64,000 nt of DNA from Synanceia verrucosa (lineage: Eukaryota > Chordata > Actinopteri > Perciformes > Synanceiidae), in assembly GCA_029721515.1 (NCBI GenBank), contig CM056563.1:23806954-23870953 (forward strand), read 5' to 3'. A program made the position numbers and the translations under genes. Shown piece by piece: positions 12,301-23,410 of this stretch (position 1 is its first letter; the number at the start of each line of letters is the position of its first letter). The notes under the pieces were generated by a model that saw only the letters and a list, made by a program, of their open reading frames with translations, had not been told where the DNA came from and did not search any database.

Positions 12301-13895
12301 ACACTTTGAATCCATTCAGATCAGATGATTACGATGCTGGGCACCTTCCTCCGTGGGGCAGATAAGTGGAGAGGCTCCATTCGACATTTACATCTCATAC
12401 ACTTCATCAAACACCGGGTCTTTGTAGTCATGTGCTACATTTGAATAAAGCAAAGTTAGAATTTTTTAAGCAGTGCGAACATTCATTACACCTCCCGGCC
12501 GGTGAGGCCCTTTTCTCTCCTAGCAAATAACTCTTGGTTACCTTATTCAAACTGAAAGTGGCAGGGCTCAAATCAAATCAAGTCAAATCAAATTGTGCTC
12601 GGATGAAAAAATGGGGATTGGGGAAGGAGAGGGAAAACAGCCACAGTCACACTTTTCTCAGGGAGTTCAGCTTCTTTCTACCCTTTAATAGCTCACAACA
12701 GCAATTCAGTGCATAACGCAGATGCATTTGCACAAAGGTAGATGTAAAGCGGTTTTATTGAAGACAAAGTCAAGTGGTGAAGAAGGTGAGGAAGTCAGCG
12801 CAGAGAACATAAGGAGTTTTATGCATGTAGCACTTCATATTGTGACCTTTCAGTGGATAATGTGTCGCTGGATGTCTGGATGGAGTATGTTGGAAGGTAC
12901 AGGTGCTTATCTGATGATGTGAATACGAAGAACCTTAAACTAGTGCTATAGAAATACAAAGAGCCAGTCGAGAAGTTGCATTTCAATGACACGCCGTCAC
13001 AAGTTGCATTCTGTACGATGAACGGATCCAGACAGAAAAAGTGGAATGCAGACAAAAGACTGAGAGACAACCTCGATTCTTACCAGCTCCTCTGCCTTTA
13101 GCTTGAACTTTTGTGTCAAAGACGAAATAACAATGGGTTACCATAGCGATAGCACATAACTAAGTAGTACGAGAGATGGGGAGCATCTCGAGGGGAGGGG
13201 GGCATCCAGCTTTTATCTGTCAGCCGCAATCCTCCATCATCAAAGCTCTTCTCCACTTTCAGTGGCAAGACTGAAAGACACCAGTGGATCATTAGTCTCC
13301 AGTGAAGAAGACAGTCATTTATCCATGTGGTTTTTTTTTTTACACTCTTTTCCACAAAAGTTTAGAGTGAAAGAGGGTTCGTGTGGGTTATGAGAAAAAA
13401 GACAGAAAGAGGGAGTAATCTTTTTTTTTTTTCTGCAAGTCAATTTCTCTGGGCGCTAACCTCGCTCCCTTTGGGCTACCTGTGCAGGTATCAAGCCTGG
13501 GGTCTGACGGGCTCCTCTCTCTGTGAAGCAGCAGCCCTTTGCAGCACATCAATACGCTGAACTTTTCCTGCCGAGTACCTGAGCTCTACTGCATGACCCG
13601 CTCCTCCTTTATCTATTCTGTTTAAAGATACCGGTTTGCGGGGAGAAGGAGCTTGATTACCTCCAGGGACAACCTCGCTCCTCTTTAAGTTTGCCAAGTG
13701 AGAAAGCCTTCAGAAGTTTGTTGACAGATCTCTGCTGTGGCGGGAGGGAGCGATGGACATGGTAACCTTGGCTCTCCAAAGGACAAACGGAGAGTTTTGA
13801 AAAGATCAAGCAGCAGGGATTTTGTTTATGGACAAGACGGACAGAGCAGGACGGCATGGGAAACACAGGTTGGGGGGTGTACTGTAGCTATATAC
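9331..13895. other. Gene-free single-copy stretch
   Basis: No gene or transposon is recognised. A plus-strand segment at about 10432-10518 has an AG acceptor and a GAG|GTGAGG donor but a poor pyrimidine tract. A minus-strand microexon-like segment encoding FKLKAEEL lies before a GTAAGA donor at about 13084-13107. Both are too weak to list as exons. Poly(T) runs occur near 13330 and 13421. Confidence 0.5.
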
Positions 13896-13898
13896 TGT

Positions 13899-13928
13899 AT
13901 ATATATATATATATATATATAAATATAT
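13899..13928. repeat. TA microsatellite
   Basis: An alternating TA run that passes into AAATATATAT and a short GA run, directly seen. Confidence 0.9.
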
Positions 13929-14539
13929 ATAGAGAGAGAGTCCTATGCTGCTTAAGCACAATCCCTAGAATACCTGGCTGTTATATCAAGATAACAAGAA
14001 AACACACAACTAAACACTGAACATGTAAATGTGTTCAACTAGCTAGGTTGTATTTCAGGCATAACATGTTCCTGCACTTGATAATAGTGTATGTTTATAT
14101 GAAAGGTTCTTGTCAATTTTTTTTTCCCAAAGTAAAAGTAAAAAAAAAAAAAAAACTCATTACCCGATCGTTGCACAGGTGAAAAACTCATTCAAATAAT
14201 TAAACATCCAGACGATTCAGCACGTATCTGCTTTTTATATGAATTTTTTCACACTGTCAATTTGATGTTCAAGAAATTCACCGTTCAGGCAATTTAGCGT
14301 GCATCAAGTCAAACCTATGTCACAGATGAGGGAGGTTGAATAATTATCAATGTGACTAAAATACTTTTAGCACTTCTTAACATAAAAAAACATAAATAGT
14401 GCTTTAAACTATTAGAGGCAAAAAAAACATGATTGAGACATCTCTTGTTAATAGTTAATTCACCTCTATTCATGCTCATCAATGTCCATCTCTACTTCAC
14501 CTTCACCTATATATCGCCTTTAACTGTTATACAGCTGAC

Positions 14540-14770
14540 CAGTGGTTCTCAACTGGTGGGTTGTGACCTTAAAGTGGTTTATGTTTCCTAGCTAGGTTAC
14601 CTAGCTTTCCTCTGTCATTCCTCCTTGCTGCAAGTGATTAACTTTCTGATATCCATCTACAGGAGTAATGCTGTTTGAGTCAAATTAAAACAGTACATGA
14701 TGTTACAGGGACCGAGGTAACAAATAATAAAATGCCTCCAAAAGAACTGTACAACATAACTCTGCCATTT
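14540..14770 (+). mobile_element. 5' end fragment of a hAT-type DNA transposon
   Basis: It begins CAGTGGTTCTCAAC, followed by TGGTGGGTTGTGACC, a terminal motif typical of hAT elements across vertebrates. No matching inverted end (GTTGAGAACCACTG) is found downstream, so this is a truncated relic and the right boundary given is approximate. Confidence 0.5.
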
Positions 14771-15066
14771 CTCTACATAGAAACTGCATGTATAGCTGCC
14801 TGGCAGACCAAAACACTAAAGTATCCATAACATACCATAGACGAAAACAGACCAAACATCACCATATCAACAAAGTTTCATATCAAGGCACTCAGTGTGC
14901 AAAGCTAGACCACAGGAACCTGACTCACATTAAAAATCACTTATCATTTTCATTGCAGTATTCATTATAGGATAGCCTGACCATAGTCCTCCGTAATCAT
15001 TTCCCTACTGATTACTTCTGGGTTTGATCTCCTTGGACTCGATTTCTCAGGATGATTTCTATCCTG
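14771..15066. other. Short gene-free gap
   Basis: AT-rich sequence without a recognised feature. It ends where the promoter-like block begins. Confidence 0.4.
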
Positions 15067-15141
15067 GCCAATCAGCGAACGGTGGGGGACGGGGGGAGGC
15101 GGGTTTTAACGATGACGTAGCATTTGCGTTGCAGTTTGGCA
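15067..15141 (+). promoter_or_regulatory. Promoter-like block upstream of a helicase-like ATG
   Basis: Within 75 bp there are a CCAATCAG box (NF-Y type), a GC box (GGGGGAGGCGGG) and a CRE-like TGACGTA, directly before an ATG in a good start context (GGCAATGGCGG). The order and spacing resemble a TATA-less vertebrate promoter. It may be the promoter of the element or gene from which the broken helicase fragment came. Confidence 0.45.
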
Positions 15142-15345
15142 ATGGCGGCGGAGACGGAAGTGAAGGAAACCGATCAATTCGTTTTGGTTAGGCTCCCAAA
15201 TATTCAGCAGTTGAAGTCGGAGCAATTGGAGTGTTTAACCAGGTTTATTGCTGGCAAAGATGCCGGCTTTACTCCACACGGGGTTCAGGAAAAGTCTTAT
15301 TTTTCAGTTAGCTCCGTTAGTGGCGAAGGAGCTGGCTAGCCTGAA
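15142..15345 (+). pseudogene. Broken RecQ-like (SF2) helicase N-terminus
   Basis: The frame starts MAAETEVKETDQFVLVR and continues with LKSEQLECLTRFIAGKD, which resembles the Q-motif region of RecQ-type helicases (Lys/Gln, then Phe-Ile-x-Gly-Lys-Asp). The frame then shifts by one base at about 15260-15272. In the second frame TGFRKSLIFQLAPLVAKEL resembles Walker A (motif I, TGFGKS) and its following helix, with the conserved Gly before Lys replaced by Arg. After this there is no helicase similarity. So the piece has the start and motif I only, with a frameshift and a damaged ATP-binding site, and is non-functional as read. Teleost genomes contain multicopy RecQ-like helicases, some linked to DNA transposons (Academ elements are reported to carry SF2 helicases), so this may be the 5' exon of such a copy. 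The source family is inference. Confidence 0.5.
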
Positions 15346-15835
15346 TGCTAGCGGTGCATTACATACGTCACGACCAAATGTTAGCGATTGGGTAAAATTA
15401 GATCCAATCGTTTCAAACTTCAAAAGAGTTAACGCCTCCCGTCTGAAATCAGTTCTCACTGGAGAACGTTAGTACAGTAGATAGCAATCTCCAGAAACGA
15501 CATGTGGGAGCTCACAGTGCTAGGCTAACCGTTAGCTACATGAATCAATGATATGCCTATGGGTCAGTTAGCGAGGCAGCTAACGTCTGCAGTAGCTACT
15601 TCAGTTTACCCTCAGCTAGCTGCCTTATACATTTAAAGGTTAAAAAGTAAAGTTGTAACATTTAAATCCACATGGAAATGGCACATCAGCACTGAGGTGA
15701 AAACAAACAACAAGGACGCAGTTTATCCTGTCACTAACCTGTGAGACAGATGGGAAGGACGCGCACATAGACACCGCTGTTGTCCCAAAGTTGCTTCTGA
15801 AGTGAGTGCTCGACCCCAAACGCAGCCAAAGGCAC

Positions 15836-15977
15836 GTGAATATATTACCATATTAAGTAGCCATGTGCGCGCTGTGAATAAATTACCATATTAAGTAGCC
15901 ATGTGCGCAACTGTGCATTGTGTGTGTGGGGTGAATAAAGTATCAATGAGTTACCATAATAAGTACCTATGTGCGCA
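15836..15977. repeat. Short tandem repeat, 38-bp unit, about 3 diverged copies
   Basis: Units begin GTGAATA and contain TTACCATATTAAGTAGCCAT followed by GTGCGC. The first two start at 15836 and 15874, giving a 38-bp period. The third, from 15931, is diverged and carries a short insertion. Confidence 0.8.
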
Positions 15978-16454
15978 TCCTGTAGATTATGCCATGTAGA
16001 CTTAAAACTCTAAAGTGAATTTTTTTACTGGTGAAATTTATACTGGGGCCCCAGTGAAAACTCTCTGGCGATGCTGCTGTCCATAACTTATATATTTAGC
16101 TTAAGTCAATTACATAACAAATACAGTCTATGTTAGGTTTTATTTTGAAGGGAGACTATGCAGCAGAGGGGTCATTGACCTCTAGCATCACAGTTTGAAA
16201 AGTGAGCGGATGTGTTTGAAGATTTTGGGGAAATTATTCCTACAATAAATTTAAAAAAAAAAGCTGAGGCTGTCACACAGCTCTCAGGGCTTTCAGCATG
16301 GAGGCCGCAGTGTATTTGGACAACATGATGAATATACCATACATCTAGTCAAGCCTGTGTAATGGATCCATGTGTCAGGGTGTGACTTGGAGGTGTTTCC
16401 TGAGGAGCGCTATGCGTCTCCTGGCCTTTATGAGAGCTGCTTGGTTGTATAGCC

Positions 16455-16479
16455 GTGTGTGTGTGTGTGTGTGTGTGTC
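16455..16479. repeat. GT microsatellite
   Basis: Pure alternating GT over about 25 bases, directly seen. Confidence 0.92.
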
Positions 16480-16846
16480 TGGCTTTGTAGCTGCTGGGCT
16501 CCACAGGTACACAGGCCATCGATCACACGGTGTGGCCATTATACACAGGCGGGGGTGGAGGTGGATAATGCTCCCACCGCTGCCACCGCCGGGGCCTCGA
16601 CCGCTTGCGGGTCAAGCGTTTGGCTGGCCAGCAGTAATCAAGCCGACAGTGGGTCGCCTGTCTGCGTGACAGATAACGTCACTAACGCTCATCTGTGCAC
16701 ACGAACACGCAGATACACCCAACCACACACACCGGCACAGATTACTGGAGTTAACCTATGACGAAAAATATATGATACACTAAAGGGTGAAGCTATCAAT
16801 CTATGGACTGTGTGGTTTGATTTTGTGATTACACTGCAAACAAGAG

Positions 16847-17266
16847 ACGTATACATATACGTCAAAGTGTTTTTTTCAGCAGCAAGCACAAGAGGGCGCT
16901 CTCACACAGCCTGTGAGTAATTTGGGGCTTCTGGGAGATGCAGTCAGAGCATAAAGAGACAGTGTACACCACAGAGATCAAAACAGGAAGTGGAGACGAT
17001 CGAGATTAGAGAGCAAAACAAATCTGGACAAAAAGCGGTGATTTTGGTGAAAGTGTCCTCTACTCTACCTCTGATAAAACAAGAATGGAACAAGATAAAA
17101 ACAAACATTTTTTTCATGATGAAATAGAGAGTCTCTTCTTTCATTTGAGCTATTCACTGTTTTCAGAGACATAGTACAAAATATTCTGTGGGTCTAGTAA
17201 TATGACTCAAAAACACTGACACAAGGCACCTTCTGTTTTATAAATGACTGGCACTCAGTGAGTTAA
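16847..17266 (+). mobile_element. MITE-A copy 2 (subtype B), 5' truncated
   Basis: The body matches the other MITE-A copies (GAGATCAAAACAGGAAGTGG, CTACTCTACCTCTGATAAAA) and the 3' end is GGCACTCAGTGAGTTAA-like. The 5' TTAACTC end is missing. The internal cassette reads GCACAAGAGGGCGCTCTCAC (subtype B). Confidence 0.8.
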
Positions 17267-20200
17267 AATTAGCCGTTAGCTCCATGTAGCATTGCCTCAT
17301 GCTGTAATCCTGTAAAATGTAGTTTTCTGGGAGAAACCTGGGATAAATAAATACAGTTGTTGTTGATGTTTTGCAGAAATATAAAACAGAAAACAACGAC
17401 GCGTTTAAACCAGTAAAATGGTGATAAAGGAGTGGATGTTGAAGTACATGGGATGCTTTGTTTTTGAACCTGATTTCCACAATCCTGGAATTTTTCTGTT
17501 ATCAGTATCAAATACTAAATTTCTGATATCTTGACAATTAATAATGCCTCCATCTAACAAACATTAAGAACACAACAGTTGTATTTCATCCCTTCGTTAT
17601 GCTGAAAACGACCAGTAAATATTCAGCAGCCTCCCCAACAGAGTTAATCTCCACAGACTAGGGTTACTATTACTGTACATAAAATGCATCCTCTACGTTC
17701 ATAATAAAGTAACCTGTTATTTAGGGCAATAGTTTGTGTGTTTTTAGTAGTTCCTGGACAAATAAATCTGTATCAGATGGAGAATAAACTTATTGTTGTG
17801 TTGCTCTCTTCAGGGGGATTTCTTTATAACATGAGAAAAAAAAGATAAAATAACTCTGGTGCCATCAATTTAAGCTGCTGGATGAGATATTTCTGCAATA
17901 ATACAGTAACCTCATTAACTTCAAACCAGGAAATGAGGCAGAAACAGAGAAGAGTGCTCTACCCCTAATTGTGAGAAAAGCTGAAGAGAGAGGCATCTAA
18001 ACGGGCGAGTTAAATATAAAACTGTCTCAGAAACAGCAGTGAGCTTTGAGAGATTCAGAGCTGGGCTCACCAGGGATGGCTCCACCTGTTCACCACCTCC
18101 GCCCTCACCACTCAAAAAGACATCCAAGACCTAAAAGTATGCATACATTAAAAAAAACAAGCCAAAATCAGTTACATCAGTTGTCATTTTTTTGTTGTCA
18201 ACCTACGGAAAAGACACTAAGAAAGAATATATACACAAAATAACGCAAATAGCAGGTAAAGACAGCAACACCCTCTGTGTGAAGTTTAATTTCCGACAGA
18301 CTGTCTGTGCTGTGTTTCTAATTTGCTAACGTGCAGAGCAGTCACATCGCCGTCGACCGAACGTCAAAACATCTGCTGCCTGAGCTTCCGAATGGCAGGT
18401 GGAAGACCGAGAGGAGAGGGAGCTGGTGAGACACAGACAGGGAAGGAGACAGAAAGAGGAGGAGACAGAAATAGAGGACAGCAGATAAAGAGAGGGGAGA
18501 GGATGTGGTGAGGAAGCAGAGCGTAGTAGAGCCGGCCGCTGGGACTGTGAGGAATGAGCTGGCTGTGCTATAGGAGGCCTTAATGAGCATTCTTTCTAAA
18601 CCCTGGAGAGTCTCTCTGCAGCTCTCACCCAATCTCTGTCTTTCCTCGCTGCAGACACACAAAGCCGGTTGCATGATGCCGTCTGCACAGAAAAGATGCA
18701 CACTTGAAAATAATTTGTTGTCAGCTGCGCGAGGACACACGGTCGTCTAAATCCTCTCTCGTACGGGTTTAACATTAGCGGGGCTGCATGAAACAGTCCT
18801 CTCTTGCTCTGTTTCAATTCCATTGCATTAGATTGGTGCGGTGGAGTCAGCGTGGATCCTAATAAACCAATAAATACCTCTGAACCAAAGGGACGAGTGT
18901 GGCAGCCGTACTCAGATAATGGCCACTTTATGCATTAGCAAAACACCTGTAGTAATAATGGCTTCCTACTGCAGGTCAGTGTTTGCCTCTCTACACACTA
19001 ATGCGCCCTTGATTCTCTCTCACTTATCACTCCTCCCAGCTGTAGTTATGGATAGAGGGTCACGACAGCAGCACCCTTGTAAGCGTCTGTGTGTAAAAGC
19101 CTCGGGTTTTATCCCCACCTCCCCTGAACGCGGACCCTTTTATTTTTCCCCAGGAAATGGTCGGATGACAAGTTATCCTGCAATCCTGAATTATGGCGTT
19201 GACGTGTGCGGGCCTGAAAAATGGAAAAATGATGAAGTACAGGACAAAAAAATTTCAGGGGGAACAAGTTGCCGAGGCGACGGGGACAGCTGTAAATCTG
19301 GCTCCAGGACAGGGCAGGAGATGAGGCAGGAGGCTGGAAGTGTGTCTGCTGTGTTTGTTTTCCGTCTCGCTGTGTGCACGACGATGAAAAGAAGGCCATC
19401 TTTACTTAACAAAGTGATCAGACCTCTCTGTTGCCTCTCAATTCCAGCCCTGAGAGGCGATGAGGCCACTGCCCCGGAGCTGCCTGGACCTCAGGAACCA
19501 TCCGGAGCCTCTGAACGACTCACTCTCATTAACTACTAACCAGCAACGTGGGCCTTAAATCATCTCGGTGATCCCCAGCCTGCTGACCCTGCTGTGGACG
19601 GCGGAGGCAGCAGCAGAGCGCCGTTTCATCAGAGCTGGTCCACCGTACACCCTGCTGATTTAATGGGCTACAATTACACTGCTTCTGACACAATATACGG
19701 CAGATATTTATAGATTTCCTTCCTGCCAGCAGCGCCGATACATTCCTGACACCAGCGACCCGCCTGACGAACGTGTGCTCGTATGACTAAATTGCATGTT
19801 GTAGATGCAGCTCTGCACTGACCTCGAGGCCGGTGCATATGGTAACTGCTGCACCGCCCGAGGCTACTACGCCACTACGATGCATATGAAAAGACCACAC
19901 AGTAGGACGACCCTACACTGGTGATGCAGCTGTTTTTTATTTATTTTAAACCCTTCTGGACTGAAGATGTTGCGCGCTAGTCGCCTTAAAGAAGCGATCT
20001 AATGAGGAAGCAGCCGCCACCATATGGCTGGCCTGCTATTTATGTATAGCTGGTCTGATTAAGTCAGGTCTGGAGGCCCTGGAGTACAGCAGTTAGTTGA
20101 TGGTGACTGGAATGGGCTACTAGGACGCCCAATCAAGCGCAACGTGAGAAAAATTAGACGACGTTCCCCTGAGAAGCGCGTCTTGTTTTTGTTCTTTCGT

Positions 20201-20745
20201 TAAAGAAGAGATGCTAATGTGCATCTTACTATAAGTGGAGCACAACTGAGATAGTGCATGGAGCTCTGGGTCGTAATCAATCATACCGTTGATGTCTATT
20301 GATCCTGTCCAGACTCATTGTGACATCCCAGAGTCAGCTCGCCTTCACCTTGTGTCCTTACGCTGGTCGTGTCGGAGACGCTCAGATAAACATGCAGTGG
20401 GAGGGTTTTAGTTGCACACCTCAAATCCAACAAGCTCTTTTTATTCAGCCTGTTAATGCAAATACATTGCAGGGAATGTCTTGCTGTATTAATTTCCATA
20501 TTTATTTTCGACAAGACAGAAGACAGAGGGGCATCCTTTATGAGCTCATGGATTCCCAGATGATGTTTTTACCTGTTGCACTGTCTTGCTTCATACATAA
20601 CATCCATGTTGTGGGCTCCATTCTTTACTTACAGTAGTAGTGTTTGTTTTCTGTTGTATCTTTAACTAAAATGTGCTTAAATATATATATTATGGGTTTT
20701 TTTGGCCAATAAAAAAGAAGGAAGGGTCATCATGTACTGGGGTTA
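17267..20745. other. Gene-free stretch
   Basis: No gene is supported. A 206-codon open frame (18919-19539, plus) has no recognisable domain, no clear splice or start support and mixed composition, so it is not called. The block 19540-20240 is GC-richer and may be conserved non-coding DNA. Confidence 0.45.
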
Positions 20746-20753
20746 GTGTTTAG

Positions 20754-21181
20754 TAGGGGTGGGAAAAATTTTGATACGGCAATATATTGCGATACTTTTT
20801 GTTCTGATATAGTATCAATTTTTAATTTCGTAATATCGATCGAAACAAAAGTCATGTTTTGGGCCAATTGTAAATCCAGGACAACTTCCACATGTTGAAA
20901 TAAAGATTTAAATAAAAAATAATAAAAATAATCCATGTTACCGTGGTAACCTTGATAGCCCTACTATATATATGTCCGTAAATATAAATATATGTACATA
21001 TATAAATATGCATACATATATGTACATACTGTATATACAACTTGTATTTTAAGCTGCATTTTAAATTACTCAGTGATCTATGTAGAGTATCACAATATAT
21101 CACAATATCATAACAATGTATCGTATCGTGACTCAAGTATCGTGATACGTATCATATCGTTCTTGCCAATACCCACCCCTA
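20754..21181. mobile_element. hAT-like non-autonomous element, TAGGGGTGGG family, full length
   Basis: It starts TAGGGGTGGGAAAAATTT and ends ATACCCACCCCTA, forming inverted ends. It is flanked by GTGTTTAG (20746-20753) and GTGCTTAG (21182-21189), an 8-bp target duplication with one mismatch. An 8-bp duplication is characteristic of hAT elements. The subterminal regions are dense in CGATA/TATCG words; the centre has TA-rich low complexity. There is no coding capacity. Confidence 0.8.
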
Positions 21182-21189
21182 GTGCTTAG

Positions 21190-23228
21190 CTTTACCTCCT
21201 GATGACGATAGGAAACATTAGCTGATTATTATCTAACATCCCTGACTGTTTCACGTTTGCTTCGTTATTTACAAAAACACATCCACAGCTCCCTGTCCTC
21301 TAACTAATCTTGTCGTGTCACCAGCTTTTTCCTTGAAGGTCATCTCATAGAAATGAATGTCTCCTGGGGTGAGACCGTAGACTGGAGTTCTGCTTATCGA
21401 CAGCATTTCATGCCTAGGGACGGCAGGCAGAAAGAGCAAATGATCCGCCTGATAATCACACTTTCACTTTGACTTCATTATTAGGCCTGACATCACACAC
21501 ACATATGGTGTTTTCTGCTTGGAGAGAGTTATTTTTGCCCAAACCAATCAGTGATGGACATAATGGGTAAGTATATAGAGATGCTGGATGATGAACAGTT
21601 AGCGTTCCTCTCTTGGATTGAAAAAACACTCCAGCGTAAAATAAACAGTGCAGGTTGAAGTTTTTGTTTGGATGGGTTCCTACAGTGCTTTTCCTACTGG
21701 GACCAGTAGAAAACGTATGATGTGAAAAAAGGCACAACACCAAACCAGTTGCTGAAAAAAGCAGACATGCGGATGATAGTTCAGATGATATTTTCAGAAA
21801 CCAGGCTGTGAGATAATCTCATTAGTGGAGGAAGAAAAATCATCAGGGCAGAAGCCAAAAATCTCAGTTCATATTTTGTTTTTAGTCTTAAAGCCAGATG
21901 AAAATATAGAAAGAGAGGAGCTATAATGAAGCAGTTTTATATCTTTAGCACTCTCTCAGGAAAAGTGCTATTAAAGTTTACCTCAACTACTGATTTTATT
22001 CCCGTCTATAGAGCATTTCCATCCACGACAACTATCATTTTCTATATATTTCAAATAGGACTCCCTCAGCTTTTGAGGGATTACCGCAGAAAATAGTGAG
22101 TCGACTTTTCTGTCAGAAGAACACCAAACTCGGTAACGTAGGAGTGATGCAAAATCCTGACAAAAAAAGATGACAGTGACCTCTGCGTTACCCATTAGCT
22201 GGGTTTAGCTCTGTCAAAGACTGACAGTGTGCATAAAGCTCAGTAAGAGTTAATGATTCAGACCAGGATCCTGGTGGGAGGGAACCAGCTGGGTAAAGCC
22301 GGCCTGTAGGAGTCGGCCTCCAGGCATGTAGGAGGCCTTTGTGGCAAACACAAGGCCTGAATCCAGCACACCACCGCACAGTGACAGGAAGAGGGGATGA
22401 GCTACCGGGCCTGTCCTCCTACTCTGTGCTTCCTGAGATGACTGTGTGCTTACACGCTCTATGAGGAGGTATATAAATATTATACATGTATACTGTATAT
22501 GTCTACTGTAAACAGAGCGCTCCTGTGTGCTAACACTCAGCGTTGTATAATAGGACATTGAGGCTTGTTTGCTCGCTCTCTGGGTTTTCTTTGGTGGGCA
22601 GTGTGGATGTTTTGGGCGCAGAGCGGTGCGGAGGCGACCGTGGCGTTCTCCACGGCTCAGGGCTGCCCTTTGGACCGGGCGTGCAGTGTAGGCCTGCTGA
22701 CAGGCCTAGGACTGATGCACTTCACAGCTCCATGCGACCCCTCCACCACACTCACACTCACATACATAGCAGAAGTGAGCTCGACTTGGCCCCTTGATTT
22801 AGCACTGTGGGTGGCAGGAGACAGGAATCTGAAAGGAATAGAAAATGACTTGTCTGTCGTTTTCTGACGTTTTTTTTTATTTTATTTTTTTTCACAAACC
22901 ATCGAGCGACTCTGGGTAAGAAACCTCTGCTGGATAAAATTTGAAAATGCCAGTGCTGATGTGATATTCCAGTTTCAATACAATATCAAAACCCCCTTTT
23001 CCAACACAAATTAAGTTTTTTACATCACAGCAGAGCAGGCTAACATTGTCAAGGGTTACTGTTATTCAACCTGGTCCACTATTGACTCTGCTAAACAACT
23101 TGGGTTGTCATCATAAGTGTGTGAAACATTATGGAAAAGATCCGACAGAGGAATAAAACCTCAGTCAGCTTGTTTTTGCGGCTGCCGGCTGCAGCATTCT
23201 GCCTCAATGTAAGGAAAACTTTCATTAG
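21190..23228. other. Gene-free stretch
   Basis: No supported gene. A GGGTAAGT donor-like site at about 21565 lacks a convincing exon upstream. A T-rich run lies near 22869-22891. Confidence 0.45.
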
Positions 23229-23312
23229 TAGGGGTGGGTATTATCAAGGACTTCACGATACGATATGTATCGTGATACTTGAGACACAATGCAATATTGC
23301 GATATACAGGTA
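23229..23312 (+). mobile_element. Fragment of the TAGGGGTGGG hAT-like family (one end only)
   Basis: It begins TAGGGGTGGGTATTATCAAG and continues with the CACGATACGATA/TATCGTGATACTTGAG subterminal block shared with the copies at 53.1 and 58.7 kb. The rest of the element and its right end are absent. Confidence 0.7.
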
Positions 23313-23313
23313 A

Positions 23314-23410
23314 CTTCTGTACAGTTCTTGCCTTCGTTTATCTGCCATATTGCACTGTTTGTGTCTCTGTTTTTTTTCTCAGTTTTTGCATATTTATTCT
23401 TACCCCTAAT
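23314..23410 (+). mobile_element. LINE-tail-like repeat fragment
   Basis: About 90 bp (GCCTTCGTTTATCTGCCATA, TTTTTGCATATTTATTCTTA) match the segment at 61525-61605, which itself runs into a LINE-like 3' tail. It is probably a truncated retrotransposon 3' UTR. It directly follows the hAT fragment. Confidence 0.5.

Larger units (their letters stand above)
15346..16846. other. Gene-free stretch after the helicase fragment
   Basis: Sequence rich in GCTAGC/GTTAGC words, as often seen in fish repeats. It contains a 38-bp tandem repeat and a GT microsatellite (listed separately). No coding continuation of the helicase was found. Confidence 0.45.

Noticed and set aside
13084..13107. Minus-strand microexon reading FKLKAEEL before GTAAGA
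   Set aside because: The acceptor is weak; too short to support without transcripts.
18919..19539. 206-codon open frame, plus strand
   Set aside because: No recognisable domain, no splice or promoter support, and competing frames on the other strand; consistent with chance in GC-richer sequence.
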